DNA of 64,000 bases from Phenylobacterium sp. (GCF_025351295.1 NZ_JANXWD010000021.1:1-64000); one strand, 5' to 3'. Shown: positions 37,803 through 48,917, counted from the stretch's first letter. Made by a program: numbers and translations. Notes: a model not told the origin generated them from the letters alone.

Positions 37803-38827
37803 GCGTCGAAAAGGTCGCTCATCGCGCGATCGATTCGCGCCGTCGAACCGGACGGATCGAGCGGATTGCGGCGCAACCGATGCCGCAACGCCATCGGCGC
37901 GATATCGCGGATGTGCCGGTCCGACGCCGCCGGCTCGCCGTTGAGCGCGGCCAGCGCGCGGGCGGCGCGCATCAGGGTCAGCTCGCCGCGCAGCCCTTCC
38001 GCACCGATCGCCATGCAGAGTTTCGATGCCGTTTCCAGAACGCTGTCGGGGATCTCGACCGCCGCCAACCCGGCGCGCGCGGCCAGCAGTTGGTCGCGGA
38101 CCTCGGCGTCGGCGCCCGCCCAGGCCGCGCCGAACGTCTTGGGATCGCGGTCGAAGGTGTCGCGGCGGCGCACCACCTCGACCCGGTCGCCCAGAGTGGT
38201 CGGCGTCGTCACCTCGACCGATAGCCCGAACCTGTCGAGCAGCTGCGGCCGAAGCTCGCCCTCCTCGGGATTGCCACTGCCGATCAACACGAACCGGGCG
38301 GGGTGCCGCACGCTGAGGCCTTCGCGCTCGACGACGTTTTCGCCGGACGCGGCCACGTCGAGCAGCAGGTCCACCAGATGGTCCTCCAGCAGATTCACCT
38401 CGTCGATATAGAGGAACCCCCGATGGGCGCGCGCCAGGAGGCCGGGCTCGAACCGCTTCTCGCCGCGGGTCAGCGCATGTTCCAGGTCGAGCGCGCCGAC
38501 CACCCGGTCCTCGGTGGCGCCCAGCGGCAGGTCCACCACCGGGGTAGCGATCCATTCGGTCCGCGCGGCGCCGCGCTGCTTGTCGCGCTGGCAATCGTCA
38601 TGACAGCGACCCGCGTCGGCTTTCGGATCGCAGTGAAACGCGCAGCCTTTCACGGCCTTCATGGGCGGCAGCAGCGCGGCCAGCGCGCGCACCGCGGTGG
38701 ACTTTCCGGTGCCCCGATCGCCGAACACCATCACCCCGCCGATGCTCGGATCGGTGGCGGCGATCAACAGGGCCAGTTTCATCTCGTCCTGGCCGACGAT
38801 CGCCGAGAAGGGATACGCGACACGCAT
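37799..38827 (-). CDS. bchI: Magnesium chelatase ATPase subunit I
   Basis: A 342-residue AAA+ ATPase. [17 protein letters not shown], Walker [19 protein letters not shown], the Cys-rich insertion [16 protein letters not shown], Walker [19 protein letters not shown] and sensor [13 protein letters not shown]. With BchD and BchH it inserts Mg2+ into protoporphyrin IX, the committed step. First gene of bchI-D-O. Confidence 0.97.
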   Translation of the reverse strand: MRVAYPFSAIVGQDEMKLALLIAATDPSIGGVMVFGDRGTGKSTAVRALAALLPPMKAVKGCAFHCDPKADAGRCHDDCQRDKQRGAARTEWIATPVVDLPLGATEDRVVGALDLEHALTRGEKRFEPGLLARAHRGFLYIDEVNLLEDHLVDLLLDVAASGENVVEREGLSVRHPARFVLIGSGNPEEGELRPQLLDRFGLSVEVTTPTTLGDRVEVVRRRDTFDRDPKTFGAAWAGADAEVRDQLLAARAGLAAVEIPDSVLETASKLCMAIGAEGLRGELTLMRAARALAALNGEPAASDRHIRDIAPMALRHRLRRNPLDPSGSTARIDRAMSDLFDA

Positions 38828-38861
38828 GTGAGGTCGAATTCCCTCTGACCAGAAGACTGGA

Positions 38862-38879
38862 CGTCAAGCTAGCGCAACA
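38862..38879. promoter_or_regulatory. Candidate PpsR-type box upstream of bchI
   Basis: CGTCAAGCTAGCGCAACA matches the CGT-N12-ACA variant that recurs in this cluster. It lies 35 bp upstream of bchI. Only one half (CGTCAA, read as TTGACG) resembles the extended consensus, so support is weaker. Confidence 0.4.
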
Positions 38880-39110
38880 CACTATTGGAGGCCACCCCCT
38901 GCGCCCGGGGCGATGCGACGGGGCCCCCGTTTCGAGCGGCTGGCGGCGATGGCGGGCGAAGTCGAGGCCCTGGCCGGCGCCGCCAACTTCCGGCTTTGCG
39001 GCGCCGTTCGTCGTCTTGCGGGTCTGGCTATTCCGGCCGGGGGTGCGTCGGTGTATCGGCCGCGGCCACGACGACGGGCCTTGAAGGGCGCGATTCCTCG
39101 AACGTGGGTA

Positions 39111-39151
39111 TGTAACGTTTGATTGACACTTGCTGTCAAATAGTCTCGACG
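39111..39151. promoter_or_regulatory. PpsR box pair upstream of the cytochrome c gene
   Basis: TGTAACGTTTGATTGACA (39111-39128) matches exactly; TGT-N12-ACG follows at 39134-39151, 5 bp away. Between them the half-sites form TTGACA-N5-TGTCAA. They sit 62 bp before the cytochrome gene. Confidence 0.7.
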
Positions 39152-39212
39152 AACGCCAAGTCCTGCTTCAAACTGACCGCGTTGAAACGACCGGAATCCC
39201 AGCGGAGGATTT

Positions 39213-39737
39213 ATGCCAAGTATCAGAGCGGCGTTCGCCGTAAGCGTTGTTTTCGGGGCCGTCGTCGCGTTGGGCGGTTGCTCCAAGAAGCCGGACGCCT
39301 CGAGCGCTCCCCCGGCCGCCGAGCCGGCAGCTGCCTCGCAAGCGACTCCCCCGCCCGCTCCGGAAGCTCCGGCGCCCGCGGCGACGATGATCTCGCTCGA
39401 CATCAAGGATGCGTCCGGCGCGGCGGTGTCCGGCGACCCGGTGAGCGGCAAATCGGTCTTCGCCCAGTGTGAGACCTGCCATTCCAAGGACGCCGGCACC
39501 AACAAGGTCGGCCCGTCGCTGCACGGGATCATCGGCCGGCATTCCGGCATGATTCCGAATTTCCACTATTCGGACGCCAACAAGAACTCGGGACTGGTTT
39601 GGACCGAGCAGCAGCTCTACGCCTACCTGGAAAATCCGCAGAAGGTGGTGCCCGGAACCTTCATGACCTTCACCGGCGTCAAGGATCCTCAGAAGCGCGC
39701 CGACGTGATCGCGTACCTTCAGGAAAACACCAAATAG
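39213..39737 (+). CDS. Membrane-anchored (lipoprotein) cytochrome c, probable reaction-centre donor
   Basis: A 174-residue protein. The signal peptide ends in a lipobox with Cys23 (VALGGC), followed by a ~40-residue Ala/Pro-rich tether and a class I cytochrome c domain: haem motif CETCH (86-90), KVGPSLHGIIGRHSG, and axial Met151 in PGTFMTFTG. The architecture is like a tethered cytochrome c2/cy. PpsR boxes upstream and the absence of pufC suggest that it re-reduces the reaction centre. This is inference; a respiratory role is also possible. Confidence 0.88.
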   Translation: MPSIRAAFAVSVVFGAVVALGGCSKKPDASSAPPAAEPAAASQATPPPAPEAPAPAATMISLDIKDASGAAVSGDPVSGKSVFAQCETCHSKDAGTNKVGPSLHGIIGRHSGMIPNFHYSDANKNSGLVWTEQQLYAYLENPQKVVPGTFMTFTGVKDPQKRADVIAYLQENTK

Positions 39738-39776
39738 GCTGCGTCGAATCGTCTGTTCGCGCAGATCCAGGCCGCC

Positions 39777-39802
39777 AGCCGGAGCTCTTCGGAGTTCCGG
39801 CT
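39777..39802 (+). terminator. Strong hairpin after the cytochrome c gene
   Basis: An 11-bp stem (AGCCGGAGCTC / GAGTTCCGGCT, one G-T pair) closed by a TTCG tetraloop, 39 nt beyond the stop. No U-run follows, as often in high-GC alphaproteobacteria. It can serve the convergent small membrane gene as well. Confidence 0.7.
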
Positions 39803-39834
39803 GATTGCGTGTGAGCGCGTTGGGACCGGGCCAC

Positions 39835-40101
39835 TCAGAGCCGGCGGCGCGCCAGATCGCCGAGGTGAAACGGCAAGGACGCCGCCAGCCAAAGGCCGAT
39901 CCACATCCAGTCAGCGCCGGTCAGCCCGGCCCGTACGGCCATGGCGAGGCATGCGCCGGGCGCGATGGCCAGCAGGCGGTCTAGGGTCGCGCCTGGCCGC
40001 CGGCGCGTGCGACCGCGCCAGCATAGGAAGGCGAACTCCGCGGCCATGAACAACAAGACCAGATCGACAGCGTGGCCGCTGGTGAACAGACGCTCAAGCA
40101 T
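39835..40101 (-). CDS. Small membrane protein adjacent to tspO
   Basis: An 88-residue protein with about three hydrophobic segments (VDLVLLFMAAEFAFLCW, LLAIAPGACLAMAVRAGL, WIGLWLAASLPFHLGDL) and a basic C-terminus. It follows tspO by 15 bp on the same strand. I do not recognise a characterised function. The last gene of the bchG to tspO unit. Confidence 0.7.
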   Translation of the reverse strand: MLERLFTSGHAVDLVLLFMAAEFAFLCWRGRTRRRPGATLDRLLAIAPGACLAMAVRAGLTGADWMWIGLWLAASLPFHLGDLARRRL

Positions 40102-40116
40102 CGCCAGGCCCCGGTT

Positions 40117-40620
40117 TCATGGCCACGCCCCGCCAAACGGCGGGTTCAGCCTGATGACCTCGTAGTTCAGCGCCGCCGCGATCGAGACCCAGACGATGTA
40201 GGGCGCCAGCAGCGCGCTGGCGGTGCGCGACACCCGCGCCAGGAATACCATCAGCACGCCGATCGATAGCCAGAGGCCCACGACCTCGATCAGGGCCCAG
40301 TCCGGTCGGTGCAGACGGAAGAAGAGCAGGCTCCAGAGCACGTTCAGGAAGCCGTTCAACGCGAACAGGCCGAGCATCCATTCGCGGGTCACGGTGCTGG
40401 CGGTCGCGCGCCAGCCCGTCGCACCTGCCGCGGCGGCGAAGGCGAAGATCGCGGTCCAGATCACGCCGAACGCCCAATCCGGCGGCTGCCACGCGGGCTT
40501 CGACAGGGCGCGATACCAGGGACCAAGCTCTGTCACCGTGCCGCCGACCGCGGCCACGGCTAGCGCCGCGGCGGCGGCGACCGAAACCGCGCCGATGGGC
40601 CCGGCGCGCCCGCGCTTCAC
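40117..40620 (-). CDS. tspO: TspO/MBR family protein
   Basis: A 167-residue five-helix tryptophan-rich sensory protein. SKPAWQPPDWAFGVIWTAIF, WMLGLFALNGFLNVLWSLLFF, and the C-terminal ALNYEVIRLNP are the family marks. TspO binds porphyrins and modulates photosynthesis gene expression in Rhodobacter, acting with PpsR/AppA pathways. It starts at GTG 40620, overlapping the bchP stop. Confidence 0.93.
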   Translation of the reverse strand: MKRGRAGPIGAVSVAAAAALAVAAVGGTVTELGPWYRALSKPAWQPPDWAFGVIWTAIFAFAAAAGATGWRATASTVTREWMLGLFALNGFLNVLWSLLFFRLHRPDWALIEVVGLWLSIGVLMVFLARVSRTASALLAPYIVWVSIAAALNYEVIRLNPPFGGAWP

Positions 40621-41822
40621 GGGGATGACAAGCCGAGCAGGTGCCCCATGTCCTTGAAGAATATCCGGGCGTGCGCCAGGGGATCGGCGCGCACCAGTTC
40701 CTTGTTCATATAGGCCTGCCAGGTCAGCCTCTGCACGTCGGGATCGGCGCACATGGTGACGAAGCGTTCGCGGCGCTTGTCGCTGCGGTACCAGAAGTGC
40801 TGCATGATCCCGAGCACCCAGAAGACGGTCCCGTGCGTGCGCATGAAGGTCCTGCGCGCATTGGCCAGTGCGCGGGGCGATCCGGTTTTCAGGAAGACCT
40901 CGACCGCATCCGCCGCATGCCGCCCGCCGGTCATGGCGTAGTAGATGCCCTCCCCCGAGGCCGGCGCCACCACCCCGGCGGCGTCTCCGGCCAGCACGAT
41001 ATCGCGGCCGTTGTCCCAGCGCTTGAGCGGCTTCAGGGGGATGGGCGCGCCCTCGGTCCGCAGGGTTTCGCAGTCCTGCAGCGAGGTCGAAGCGCGCAGG
41101 GCCTTCACCGCGCCACGCAGGGAAAACCCCTTCCGGGCGCTGCCGACGCCGATGCTCGCCGTCTCGCCGTGCGGAAAGATCCAGGCGTAGAAGTCCGGCG
41201 ACAGGCGGCCCTGGTAGAAGACGTCGCAGCGCCGGGCGTCGAAGTCCGCCTCCAGGTTTGCCGGCGAGCGGATGATCTCATGATAGGCGAAGACGCAGGG
41301 CATGCGCTCGGCGCCCTTGATCGTCTGGCGCGCCAGCTGCGAGCGTGCGCCATCGGCCCCGACCACGCTGCGGGCGCGCACGCGGGAGAGCTCTTCACCC
41401 CCGGCCGCGTCAAGGCGCCGGTAGCACACCATGGCCACGCCGTCGGCGTCGCGTTCGATCCGCTCGAACAGGCCGGTCCGGCGCTCTGCGCCTGCGCGGG
41501 CGGCGCGTTCGCGGAGCCATTCGTCGAAGGTTTCGCGGTCAACCATGCCGACGAAACCCCCCTCGATAGGCATGTCGACCTGGCGCGCCGAGGGGGCGAT
41601 CATCCGCGCCGAGGTGGCGTGCGCCACCAGCACCGAATCCGGCACGTCGAAATCGCGCATCAGGCGCGGCGGGATCGCGCCGCCGCACGGCTTGATCCGG
41701 CCGGCGCGGTCGAGCAGCAGGACCGAGCGGCCCGCCTTGGCCAGATGTTCGGCCGCCGTGGCGCCGGCGGGGCCGCCGCCGACCACGACGACATCATAGG
41801 TCTCCTGGGGCGCGGGGGTCAT
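40617..41822 (-). CDS. bchP: Geranylgeranyl diphosphate/bacteriochlorophyll reductase
   Basis: A 401-residue FAD-dependent reductase. YDVVVVGGGPAGATAAEHL, CGGAIPPRLMRDFDVPD, GGFVGMVDRETFDEWL and VLAGDAAGVVAPASGEGI. It reduces the geranylgeranyl tail to phytyl. Overlaps by 4 nt the transporter gene upstream (ATGA) and tspO downstream (GTGA). Confidence 0.96.
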   Translation of the reverse strand: MTPAPQETYDVVVVGGGPAGATAAEHLAKAGRSVLLLDRAGRIKPCGGAIPPRLMRDFDVPDSVLVAHATSARMIAPSARQVDMPIEGGFVGMVDRETFDEWLRERAARAGAERRTGLFERIERDADGVAMVCYRRLDAAGGEELSRVRARSVVGADGARSQLARQTIKGAERMPCVFAYHEIIRSPANLEADFDARRCDVFYQGRLSPDFYAWIFPHGETASIGVGSARKGFSLRGAVKALRASTSLQDCETLRTEGAPIPLKPLKRWDNGRDIVLAGDAAGVVAPASGEGIYYAMTGGRHAADAVEVFLKTGSPRALANARRTFMRTHGTVFWVLGIMQHFWYRSDKRRERFVTMCADPDVQRLTWQAYMNKELVRADPLAHARIFFKDMGHLLGLSSP

Positions 41823-43159
41823 CCGTGGGCTCCGCCCAGTTGGGGCGTCGCCGACCGGCCCTCTATCCGCGCCGCGGCCGGCTCCAGCCGGCTGGCGAGG
41901 AACGCGGAGATCAGGAACACCAGCGCCTCGGCGCAGAACACCAGCAGGAAGGCGAGCGGCGTCTGGTGCAGCAGGTCGCGCAAGACGCCGACCCCCACCG
42001 CGCCGAGAAATCCGCCGATGGCAAACGCCCCGGCCTGGGCGGCGCCCCAGACGCCCATCCGCACCCCTTCGCGCGACTCGCGCCCGGCGCCGGCCAGTCC
42101 CATCATCGAGCCGATCGCGGACACGGCGAAGACGCCGTTGGCGAAGCCGAGCACGAATACGGTCGGCGCCAGCGGCCAGCCCGGACCGACCACGCTGGCC
42201 GCCGCCAGGCCGCCCAGGGCCGCGGCGGATCCCACGCAGCCGGCGATGGTCCAGCGGCGCATCCACAACGACTTGCGATCCCCGAACCGGGCGCCCAGGG
42301 CGCCGACCAGGATCATGCCCAGCAGGACGCCCCCGTGCTGAATGCCCGACAGTTGCGTCGACTGGCCCGGCGTCATGCCGAACAGCAGGCCGGCGAAGGG
42401 CTCCAGGATCAGCTCCTGCGCGCTGTAGGCCAGCATCGAGACGAACACGAAGATGGTGAACCGCCGCGCCAGGGGATCGGTGCGGATTTCCGCGAGCACC
42501 TGGCCGAACGACGGCCGCGGCGCCGCGGGAGATGGGACGGCCGGAGCGGTGACCGCCCCCTCGCCTTCTGCCTTCCAGACCGCCAGCAACGTCATCAGGA
42601 AGCCGACACCCGCAACGCCCGAGGCGACCAGCGCCAGCCGCTGGGCGGAAAAGGGCTGCAGCAGCGCGCCGGACACCCCGGCGGAGACGACGATGCCGAC
42701 GATCATCATGATCCAGGTGATCGACGCGGCCGCCGGACGCCGCTCCGGGGCGACCCGGGTCGCCAGCAGGGCCAGCAGCGAGGTGCCCGCGGCCCCGACC
42801 CCGCCGCCGATCATCGCGAAGGCGAGCAGCGCCAGCAGCGATCCCATCAGGGGGGCGTGCGACATCATCACTGTCGCGTCGGCCGCCACGACGCAGCCGA
42901 GGGCCAGGACCCCCATGCCGCCGACGATCCAGGGGGTGCGCCGATGACCCAGATCCGACCCGTAGCCCCAATGTGGCCGCGACAGCTGGATCACATAGTG
43001 CCAGGCGATGAAGGCCGCGGGCAGAGCCGCGGGCATCGCCTCTTCGACCACCATGACCCGATTGAGGGTGGACGTGGTCAGGGCGACGATCGCGCCCAGC
43101 GCACTCTGCACCAGCCCAAGCCGAACGATTCCCAGCCAACTCAACGGCGCCGATTTCAT
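41819..43159 (-). CDS. PucC/BCD-family MFS protein (ORF428-like, between bchG and bchP)
   Basis: A 446-residue protein with about twelve membrane helices. LGLVQSALGAIVALTTSTLN and HWGYGSDLGHRRTPWIVGG resemble LhaA and PucC. Members of this family associate with light-harvesting assembly or pigment handling; the gene between bchG and bchP is conserved in purple bacteria. The start at 43159 overlaps the bchG stop; the longer frame lies in bchG. Confidence 0.92.
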   Translation of the reverse strand: MKSAPLSWLGIVRLGLVQSALGAIVALTTSTLNRVMVVEEAMPAALPAAFIAWHYVIQLSRPHWGYGSDLGHRRTPWIVGGMGVLALGCVVAADATVMMSHAPLMGSLLALLAFAMIGGGVGAAGTSLLALLATRVAPERRPAAASITWIMMIVGIVVSAGVSGALLQPFSAQRLALVASGVAGVGFLMTLLAVWKAEGEGAVTAPAVPSPAAPRPSFGQVLAEIRTDPLARRFTIFVFVSMLAYSAQELILEPFAGLLFGMTPGQSTQLSGIQHGGVLLGMILVGALGARFGDRKSLWMRRWTIAGCVGSAAALGGLAAASVVGPGWPLAPTVFVLGFANGVFAVSAIGSMMGLAGAGRESREGVRMGVWGAAQAGAFAIGGFLGAVGVGVLRDLLHQTPLAFLLVFCAEALVFLISAFLASRLEPAAARIEGRSATPQLGGAHG

Positions 43160-44082
43160 CGCGGAGCTCCAATATGCGCGCCGACAGCGAACGCGCTCAC
43201 CAGCATTCCCAGGACGTAGAGCAAGGTGCCCGTGGCGTTGAACCACGGCGCGAACTTGCGCGGATCGCCCAGCAGCCGAACCATCAGGCCGCACTGGATG
43301 GCGAGGGACAGCCCCACGGCGGCCGCATGCAGCGGCAGGCCCCAGGACACGAGCAGCGTCGCCACCACCACCTGCGGCGCCGCCATGATGATGCAGGCCA
43401 GCCAGGCGGCGTTCTCCACGCCGAGATCCACCGGCACGGACAGGATGTTCATCTGCCGATCGCCCTCAACGGCCTTGAAGTCGTTGAAGACCATGATCCC
43501 GACGGCGCCGAAGCTGTAGAGGCCGGCGAGGACGACGACATGGGCGTCCGGAAACCCGTCCGTCATCACGGCGGCGCCGGTGAACCAGGCCAGACCCTCA
43601 TAGCAGATCGCCACCGAGATCGGGCCCCACCACCCCGCCTGCTTCAGGCGCAAGGGGGGTGCGCTGTAGGCCCAGGCGAGCGCGAGCCCGATCAGCGCCG
43701 CGTACAGCACCCAGGGTCCGAGCGAGGCAGCCAGCAACAGGGACAGTGCGGTCCAAATGATCGCGATCCAGAGGCCCCAGCGGCCCGGAATCCGTCCGGA
43801 CGGAATCGGCCGGTTCGGCTCGTTGATCGCGTCGACGTGCCGATCGAACCAGTCGTTCGCGGCCTGGCTGGCGGCGCAGATTGCCGGGCCCGCCAGCACC
43901 ATGCCGGCCAGCGCCATGGGCCAGTGGGCCACCAGCGACGCGCCGGACGATACGACGCCGCACATGAACGCCCAGACCGGCGCGAACCAGGTGACCGGCT
44001 TCAGCAATTCCAGCACGGCCGAGGCCGAGGGCCGCCGCGAAGACCCGTCGCGACTACCCAGTGTCACATCCAGCCCGCTCAT
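43156..44082 (-). CDS. bchG: Bacteriochlorophyll synthase
   Basis: A 308-residue UbiA-family prenyltransferase. Diphosphate-binding motif NDWFDRHVDAINEPNRPIPS and second motif YSFGAVGIMVFNDFKAVEGD. It esterifies bacteriochlorophyllide a with geranylgeranyl or phytyl diphosphate. The start at 44082 is favoured; the ORF extends to 44130 within the PpsR box. First gene of bchG-transporter-bchP-tspO. Confidence 0.96.
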   Translation of the reverse strand: MSGLDVTLGSRDGSSRRPSASAVLELLKPVTWFAPVWAFMCGVVSSGASLVAHWPMALAGMVLAGPAICAASQAANDWFDRHVDAINEPNRPIPSGRIPGRWGLWIAIIWTALSLLLAASLGPWVLYAALIGLALAWAYSAPPLRLKQAGWWGPISVAICYEGLAWFTGAAVMTDGFPDAHVVVLAGLYSFGAVGIMVFNDFKAVEGDRQMNILSVPVDLGVENAAWLACIIMAAPQVVVATLLVSWGLPLHAAAVGLSLAIQCGLMVRLLGDPRKFAPWFNATGTLLYVLGMLVSAFAVGAHIGAPR

Positions 44083-44111
44083 GGCCCAGGGATACACTTG
44101 GCCCCGCTGAG

Positions 44112-44155
44112 CGTCAATTCGGATTGACACTCCAAAACGTCTCGACGAGTTGACA
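44112..44155. promoter_or_regulatory. PpsR-type box pair upstream of bchG
   Basis: CGTCAATTCGGATTGACA (44112-44129) and CGTCTCGACGAGTTGACA (44138-44155) are CGT-N12-ACA variants with a TTGACA right half, 8 bp apart. They lie between ppsR and bchG, giving bchG its own promoter. Confidence 0.65.
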
Positions 44156-44198
44156 TCTAAGCTGGCTGGAAGGCCCGGCGGAGCGCCGCTGCGGCGCC

Positions 44199-45659
44199 TC
44201 AGGGCAGGCCTTGACCGTCGCCATCGGCGAGGTTGCCGAGTCCGAAGCGATGCAGCTTGGAATAGAGGCTCTGGCGGCTCAGACCCAGCAGCCCGGCGGC
44301 GGAGGCGCGGTTGTTCTTAGTCAATTCCAGTGCGGCCTCGATGCACAGCCGCTCGACGAGGTCCGTGCTTTCGCGCACCAGTTCCTTAAGCTTCACCCGG
44401 CCAACCAGCTCGGTCAGCTGGTCCACGGACCGGTTCACCTCTTTCCCACCCAGACCGAGGTCGGCGGGGCGGCGGCGCACGCCGCGGATGGTGAATCCGA
44501 AATAGGTCTCCGAACCGTCCGGCACGGAGACCGCCGAAATCTCCACATCTTCCGGCTCGTCGAACTGGTTGCGCAGGGAGGTGCTGAAATTGCGCACCGA
44601 ACCGTTGGCGCGCAAGTTGTCGATCAGGACGTTGCGTTCCAGGCCGGCGCGCCCGAGGAACTGGCCGAGCGAGCGACCGAGCGCCTGCTCCAGGGTCGGG
44701 ATGCGAACCATGTCCAGGAACAGGGTGTTGGCCATGACAATGGTCAGGGCGCTATCGGTCACCAGGAAGGCGTCCGGGATGCGCGCCAGAACCTCCTGAA
44801 GCCGCGCCGACCCGTCCGCCTCCACGGATGCGCCCGAGTCTGATGGCGACAGCCGGACCAGGCACAGCATCGCCCGACCCTCCCGGAACAGCGAGGCGGA
44901 GACCAGAAACGCCCGCCCCTGGATCGACAGGTGCATCTGCGCGCAGCCGGTCCGGTTCGTCGACTGGGCCACCGCCAGCAGGGCCGCGGCGTCCTCCTGG
45001 CTGGCCGGATCGAACATCCTGGCGAACGACTCGCCGACCAGCCGGGGCCCGGACTTTCCGGCTATGTGCGTGGCGGCGGGATTGACCTCGACGATTTTCC
45101 TGGCAGTGGCATCGACGATGATGACGGCCTCGGCGGACATCTGAAACAGCAGGCGGTAGCGGAATTCCGCGTCCCGCAGCCGCGAATAGTCCCGCTCCAT
45201 GGTCTGCTGCGCCTCGATCAGGCGCTGCTGCATCGTCGCCGTCGGCCGATCGTCGCGACCGATGGCGATGACATGGCCTTCCCGGCCCGCGTCGACGGCG
45301 ACGTAGCGCACCATCAGCGAGTTGAGCGCCGGCGTGAGCTGGTTGACCTCGCGCCATTTGGTGCGGCCGTAGCGCACTGCGTCGCGCAGAAGTTCGTCGA
45401 CCTTGTGCCGGCTCTCGACAGTGACGGTGTCGGACCAGCGCTGGTCCAGCCAGGCGCCGACCCCCGCGTCCGCCAGGTCGTCATTGCTCAACGCCAGGTC
45501 GCGGATCACGCCGTCACGGTCGATGATCAGGGCTATATCGCCCCCCGCTGCGGCGACCCGCGCGGCGGCGGCCGCGTCCAGCTTTCCCAAATGACCACGC
45601 GAAAACGGCTGGCGTTTCGGGCCGCCGGAGAGGGGGGAACCACCCTTTGCGTCCATCAC
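44199..45659 (-). CDS. ppsR: Transcriptional regulator PpsR/CrtJ
   Basis: A 486-residue repressor: an N-terminal domain, two PAS domains (about 160-270 and 285-395), a coiled linker and a C-terminal Fis-type helix-turn-helix (NNRASAAGLLGLSRQSLYSK). A Cys at residue 439 precedes the HTH; whether it is the redox-sensing cysteine of other PpsR proteins needs alignment. It represses bch, crt and puc genes under oxygen by binding TGT-N12-ACA. It follows ppaA by 31 bp, in one operon. Confidence 0.95.
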   Translation of the reverse strand: MMDAKGGSPLSGGPKRQPFSRGHLGKLDAAAAARVAAAGGDIALIIDRDGVIRDLALSNDDLADAGVGAWLDQRWSDTVTVESRHKVDELLRDAVRYGRTKWREVNQLTPALNSLMVRYVAVDAGREGHVIAIGRDDRPTATMQQRLIEAQQTMERDYSRLRDAEFRYRLLFQMSAEAVIIVDATARKIVEVNPAATHIAGKSGPRLVGESFARMFDPASQEDAAALLAVAQSTNRTGCAQMHLSIQGRAFLVSASLFREGRAMLCLVRLSPSDSGASVEADGSARLQEVLARIPDAFLVTDSALTIVMANTLFLDMVRIPTLEQALGRSLGQFLGRAGLERNVLIDNLRANGSVRNFSTSLRNQFDEPEDVEISAVSVPDGSETYFGFTIRGVRRRPADLGLGGKEVNRSVDQLTELVGRVKLKELVRESTDLVERLCIEAALELTKNNRASAAGLLGLSRQSLYSKLHRFGLGNLADGDGQGLP

Positions 45660-45690
45660 GAAGACCGAACCTTGATGGGGCTAGTCATCA

Positions 45691-46590
45691 TCACACGTTC
45701 GCGAGACGCCACACAGCCTTGTCCGCGATATGCAAAGCATCCCGACCGCACGACGCAACAGCGTCCGCCCCCACGGTTGCGACCAGTTCCGGACGCTCAA
45801 GAAATGGGCGTCCGTTTACCAGAACAAACAGTTCGCGGTTACGCGACGCGCGTCGCACCGTCTCGATCGTCGTGGCGACGTCTTCGATGTCGGTCGAACG
45901 GCTGACGCTCAGACAGAACATATCGAACCATTGGCAGCGCACGTCGGCGACCAGCTCCGCGTTTGTCGCGGCGGTCTCGATCCAGGTCCGCCAGCCTGAC
46001 CAGCGGAAACTTTCCTCGATCATGTAGAAGCCGAACGTCTGTTGCTCGCCAGGACGCGGGGAGAACAGGCACGACCGGGCCGACGGATTGTTGTCACCGT
46101 TGTAGGGCGTGGCCGAGTCCAGGTCGCGCGCCAGACCCTGTAGCCGGCCCAGACCGATGGTCACCTCGGTGAACGAAATCTCGTCCTCGTCCCAGAGATC
46201 GGCCAGAAGTCGCGCGGCCGGCGCCAGCAGGTCCGCATAGAGCCTTGCCGAGTCGACCCCACGCGCCCGCAGGTTTTCGACAAAGCCGCCAAGAGTGTCC
46301 TGATTTCTGGACAATACGATGCGAACGAACGCCAGGGCGGACCTGGCGTCGAGCGGGATTTCGGGCCCGGCGACACACGCCTGACGAGCGACCGGCGCGG
46401 CGTGAGCCTGCACGAGCCGGGGTACGATCTCGCCCTCGACCATTTCCCGGAGACCGGCCGGTCTTGGCGGGCGCGGTGAAGAGACCAGTCTGAATATTGG
46501 CCAGGCCCTGGGGATCTCTTGAATGCTCGGTAGATCGTCAGTCGCCCTACCCCCAAAGACACTTTTTAGTGCAGAAGGGAAGCTAGTCAT
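45691..46590 (-). CDS. ppaA: PpaA/AerR-like cobalamin-binding-type antirepressor
   Basis: A 299-residue regulator. The C-terminal half has the AerR/PpaA signature: DLWDEDEISFTEVTIGLGRL, LFSPRPGEQQTFGFYMIEES, and a B12-binding-like fold (VLVNGRPFLERPELVATVGA). In Rhodobacter, AerR/PpaA modulates CrtJ/PpsR in response to B12 and light. It is upstream of ppsR and divergent from bchF across a 321-bp region with PpsR-type boxes, a normal arrangement. GC is a little lower than in its neighbours. Confidence 0.92.
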   Translation of the reverse strand: MTSFPSALKSVFGGRATDDLPSIQEIPRAWPIFRLVSSPRPPRPAGLREMVEGEIVPRLVQAHAAPVARQACVAGPEIPLDARSALAFVRIVLSRNQDTLGGFVENLRARGVDSARLYADLLAPAARLLADLWDEDEISFTEVTIGLGRLQGLARDLDSATPYNGDNNPSARSCLFSPRPGEQQTFGFYMIEESFRWSGWRTWIETAATNAELVADVRCQWFDMFCLSVSRSTDIEDVATTIETVRRASRNRELFVLVNGRPFLERPELVATVGADAVASCGRDALHIADKAVWRLANV

Positions 46591-46911
46591 AGGAACCCCT
46601 ACGTCTATGCGGAGTCTTCCCGTTCGCGCGTCTCCGCTTTAGCGCCACTCCGCACCGGCATTGCTTACACTGCCACGCCGGGGCTGCGTTTCCCCTTGCT
46701 GAGACTGGCCTTTGTCGTAAGCCCTTTACGTCCAGCGACTTCACCATACCAAAAGATTCCGCCCTGTTTAGGGGTCGATTTACAAATTCGTAAGAAAACT
46801 CGAAACTGTCAAACACTATGGACGTAAGGATGTCTTGACAGTGAAAAAACCGGCGCCTAGGCTTCCTAACAGTCAAGGAATTCTCGGGGATTTCGCCTTC
46901 GGAGCTAAGCC
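46591..46911. other. Intergenic region, 321 bp, between ppaA and bchF
   Basis: A relatively AT-rich divergent promoter region. It holds two PpsR-type boxes (46807-46840, separate entry), a TTACAAATTCGTAAGAAAA stretch (46789-46807), and a GGAG before the bchF start. An antisense 97-codon frame (46583-46876) has no coding signature and is not called. Confidence 0.55.
46807..46840. promoter_or_regulatory. Two overlapping PpsR-type boxes upstream of bchF
   Basis: TGT-N12-ACG at 46807-46824 (TGTCAAACACTATGGACG) and CGT-N12-ACA at 46823-46840 (CGTAAGGATGTCTTGACA) overlap by two bases, unlike the 5-8 bp gaps elsewhere. They lie about 70 bp before bchF and 217 bp before ppaA. Confidence 0.55.
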
Positions 46912-48914
<2,003 letters not shown>

Positions 48915-48917
48915 CCG

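Larger units (their letters stand above)
38828..39212. other. Intergenic region, 385 bp, between bchI and the cytochrome c gene
   Basis: The region is divergent. It contains a candidate PpsR box near bchI and a pair near the cytochrome (separate entries). A 69-codon plus-strand frame at 38913-39122 has coding-like third positions for its first ~40 codons (RFERLAAMAGEVEALAG) but no recognisable family and no clear ribosome-binding site; it is listed as a finding and not called as a gene. Confidence 0.5.

Noticed and set aside
36078-38411. 777-codon plus-strand frame over bchD/bchI
   Set aside because: Antisense shadow of two clear Mg-chelatase genes; Arg/Gly/Gln-rich without domains.
46583-46876. 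97-codon minus-strand frame upstream of ppaA
   Set aside because: Cys/Arg-rich, no GC3 bias, runs through PpsR boxes; treated as intergenic.
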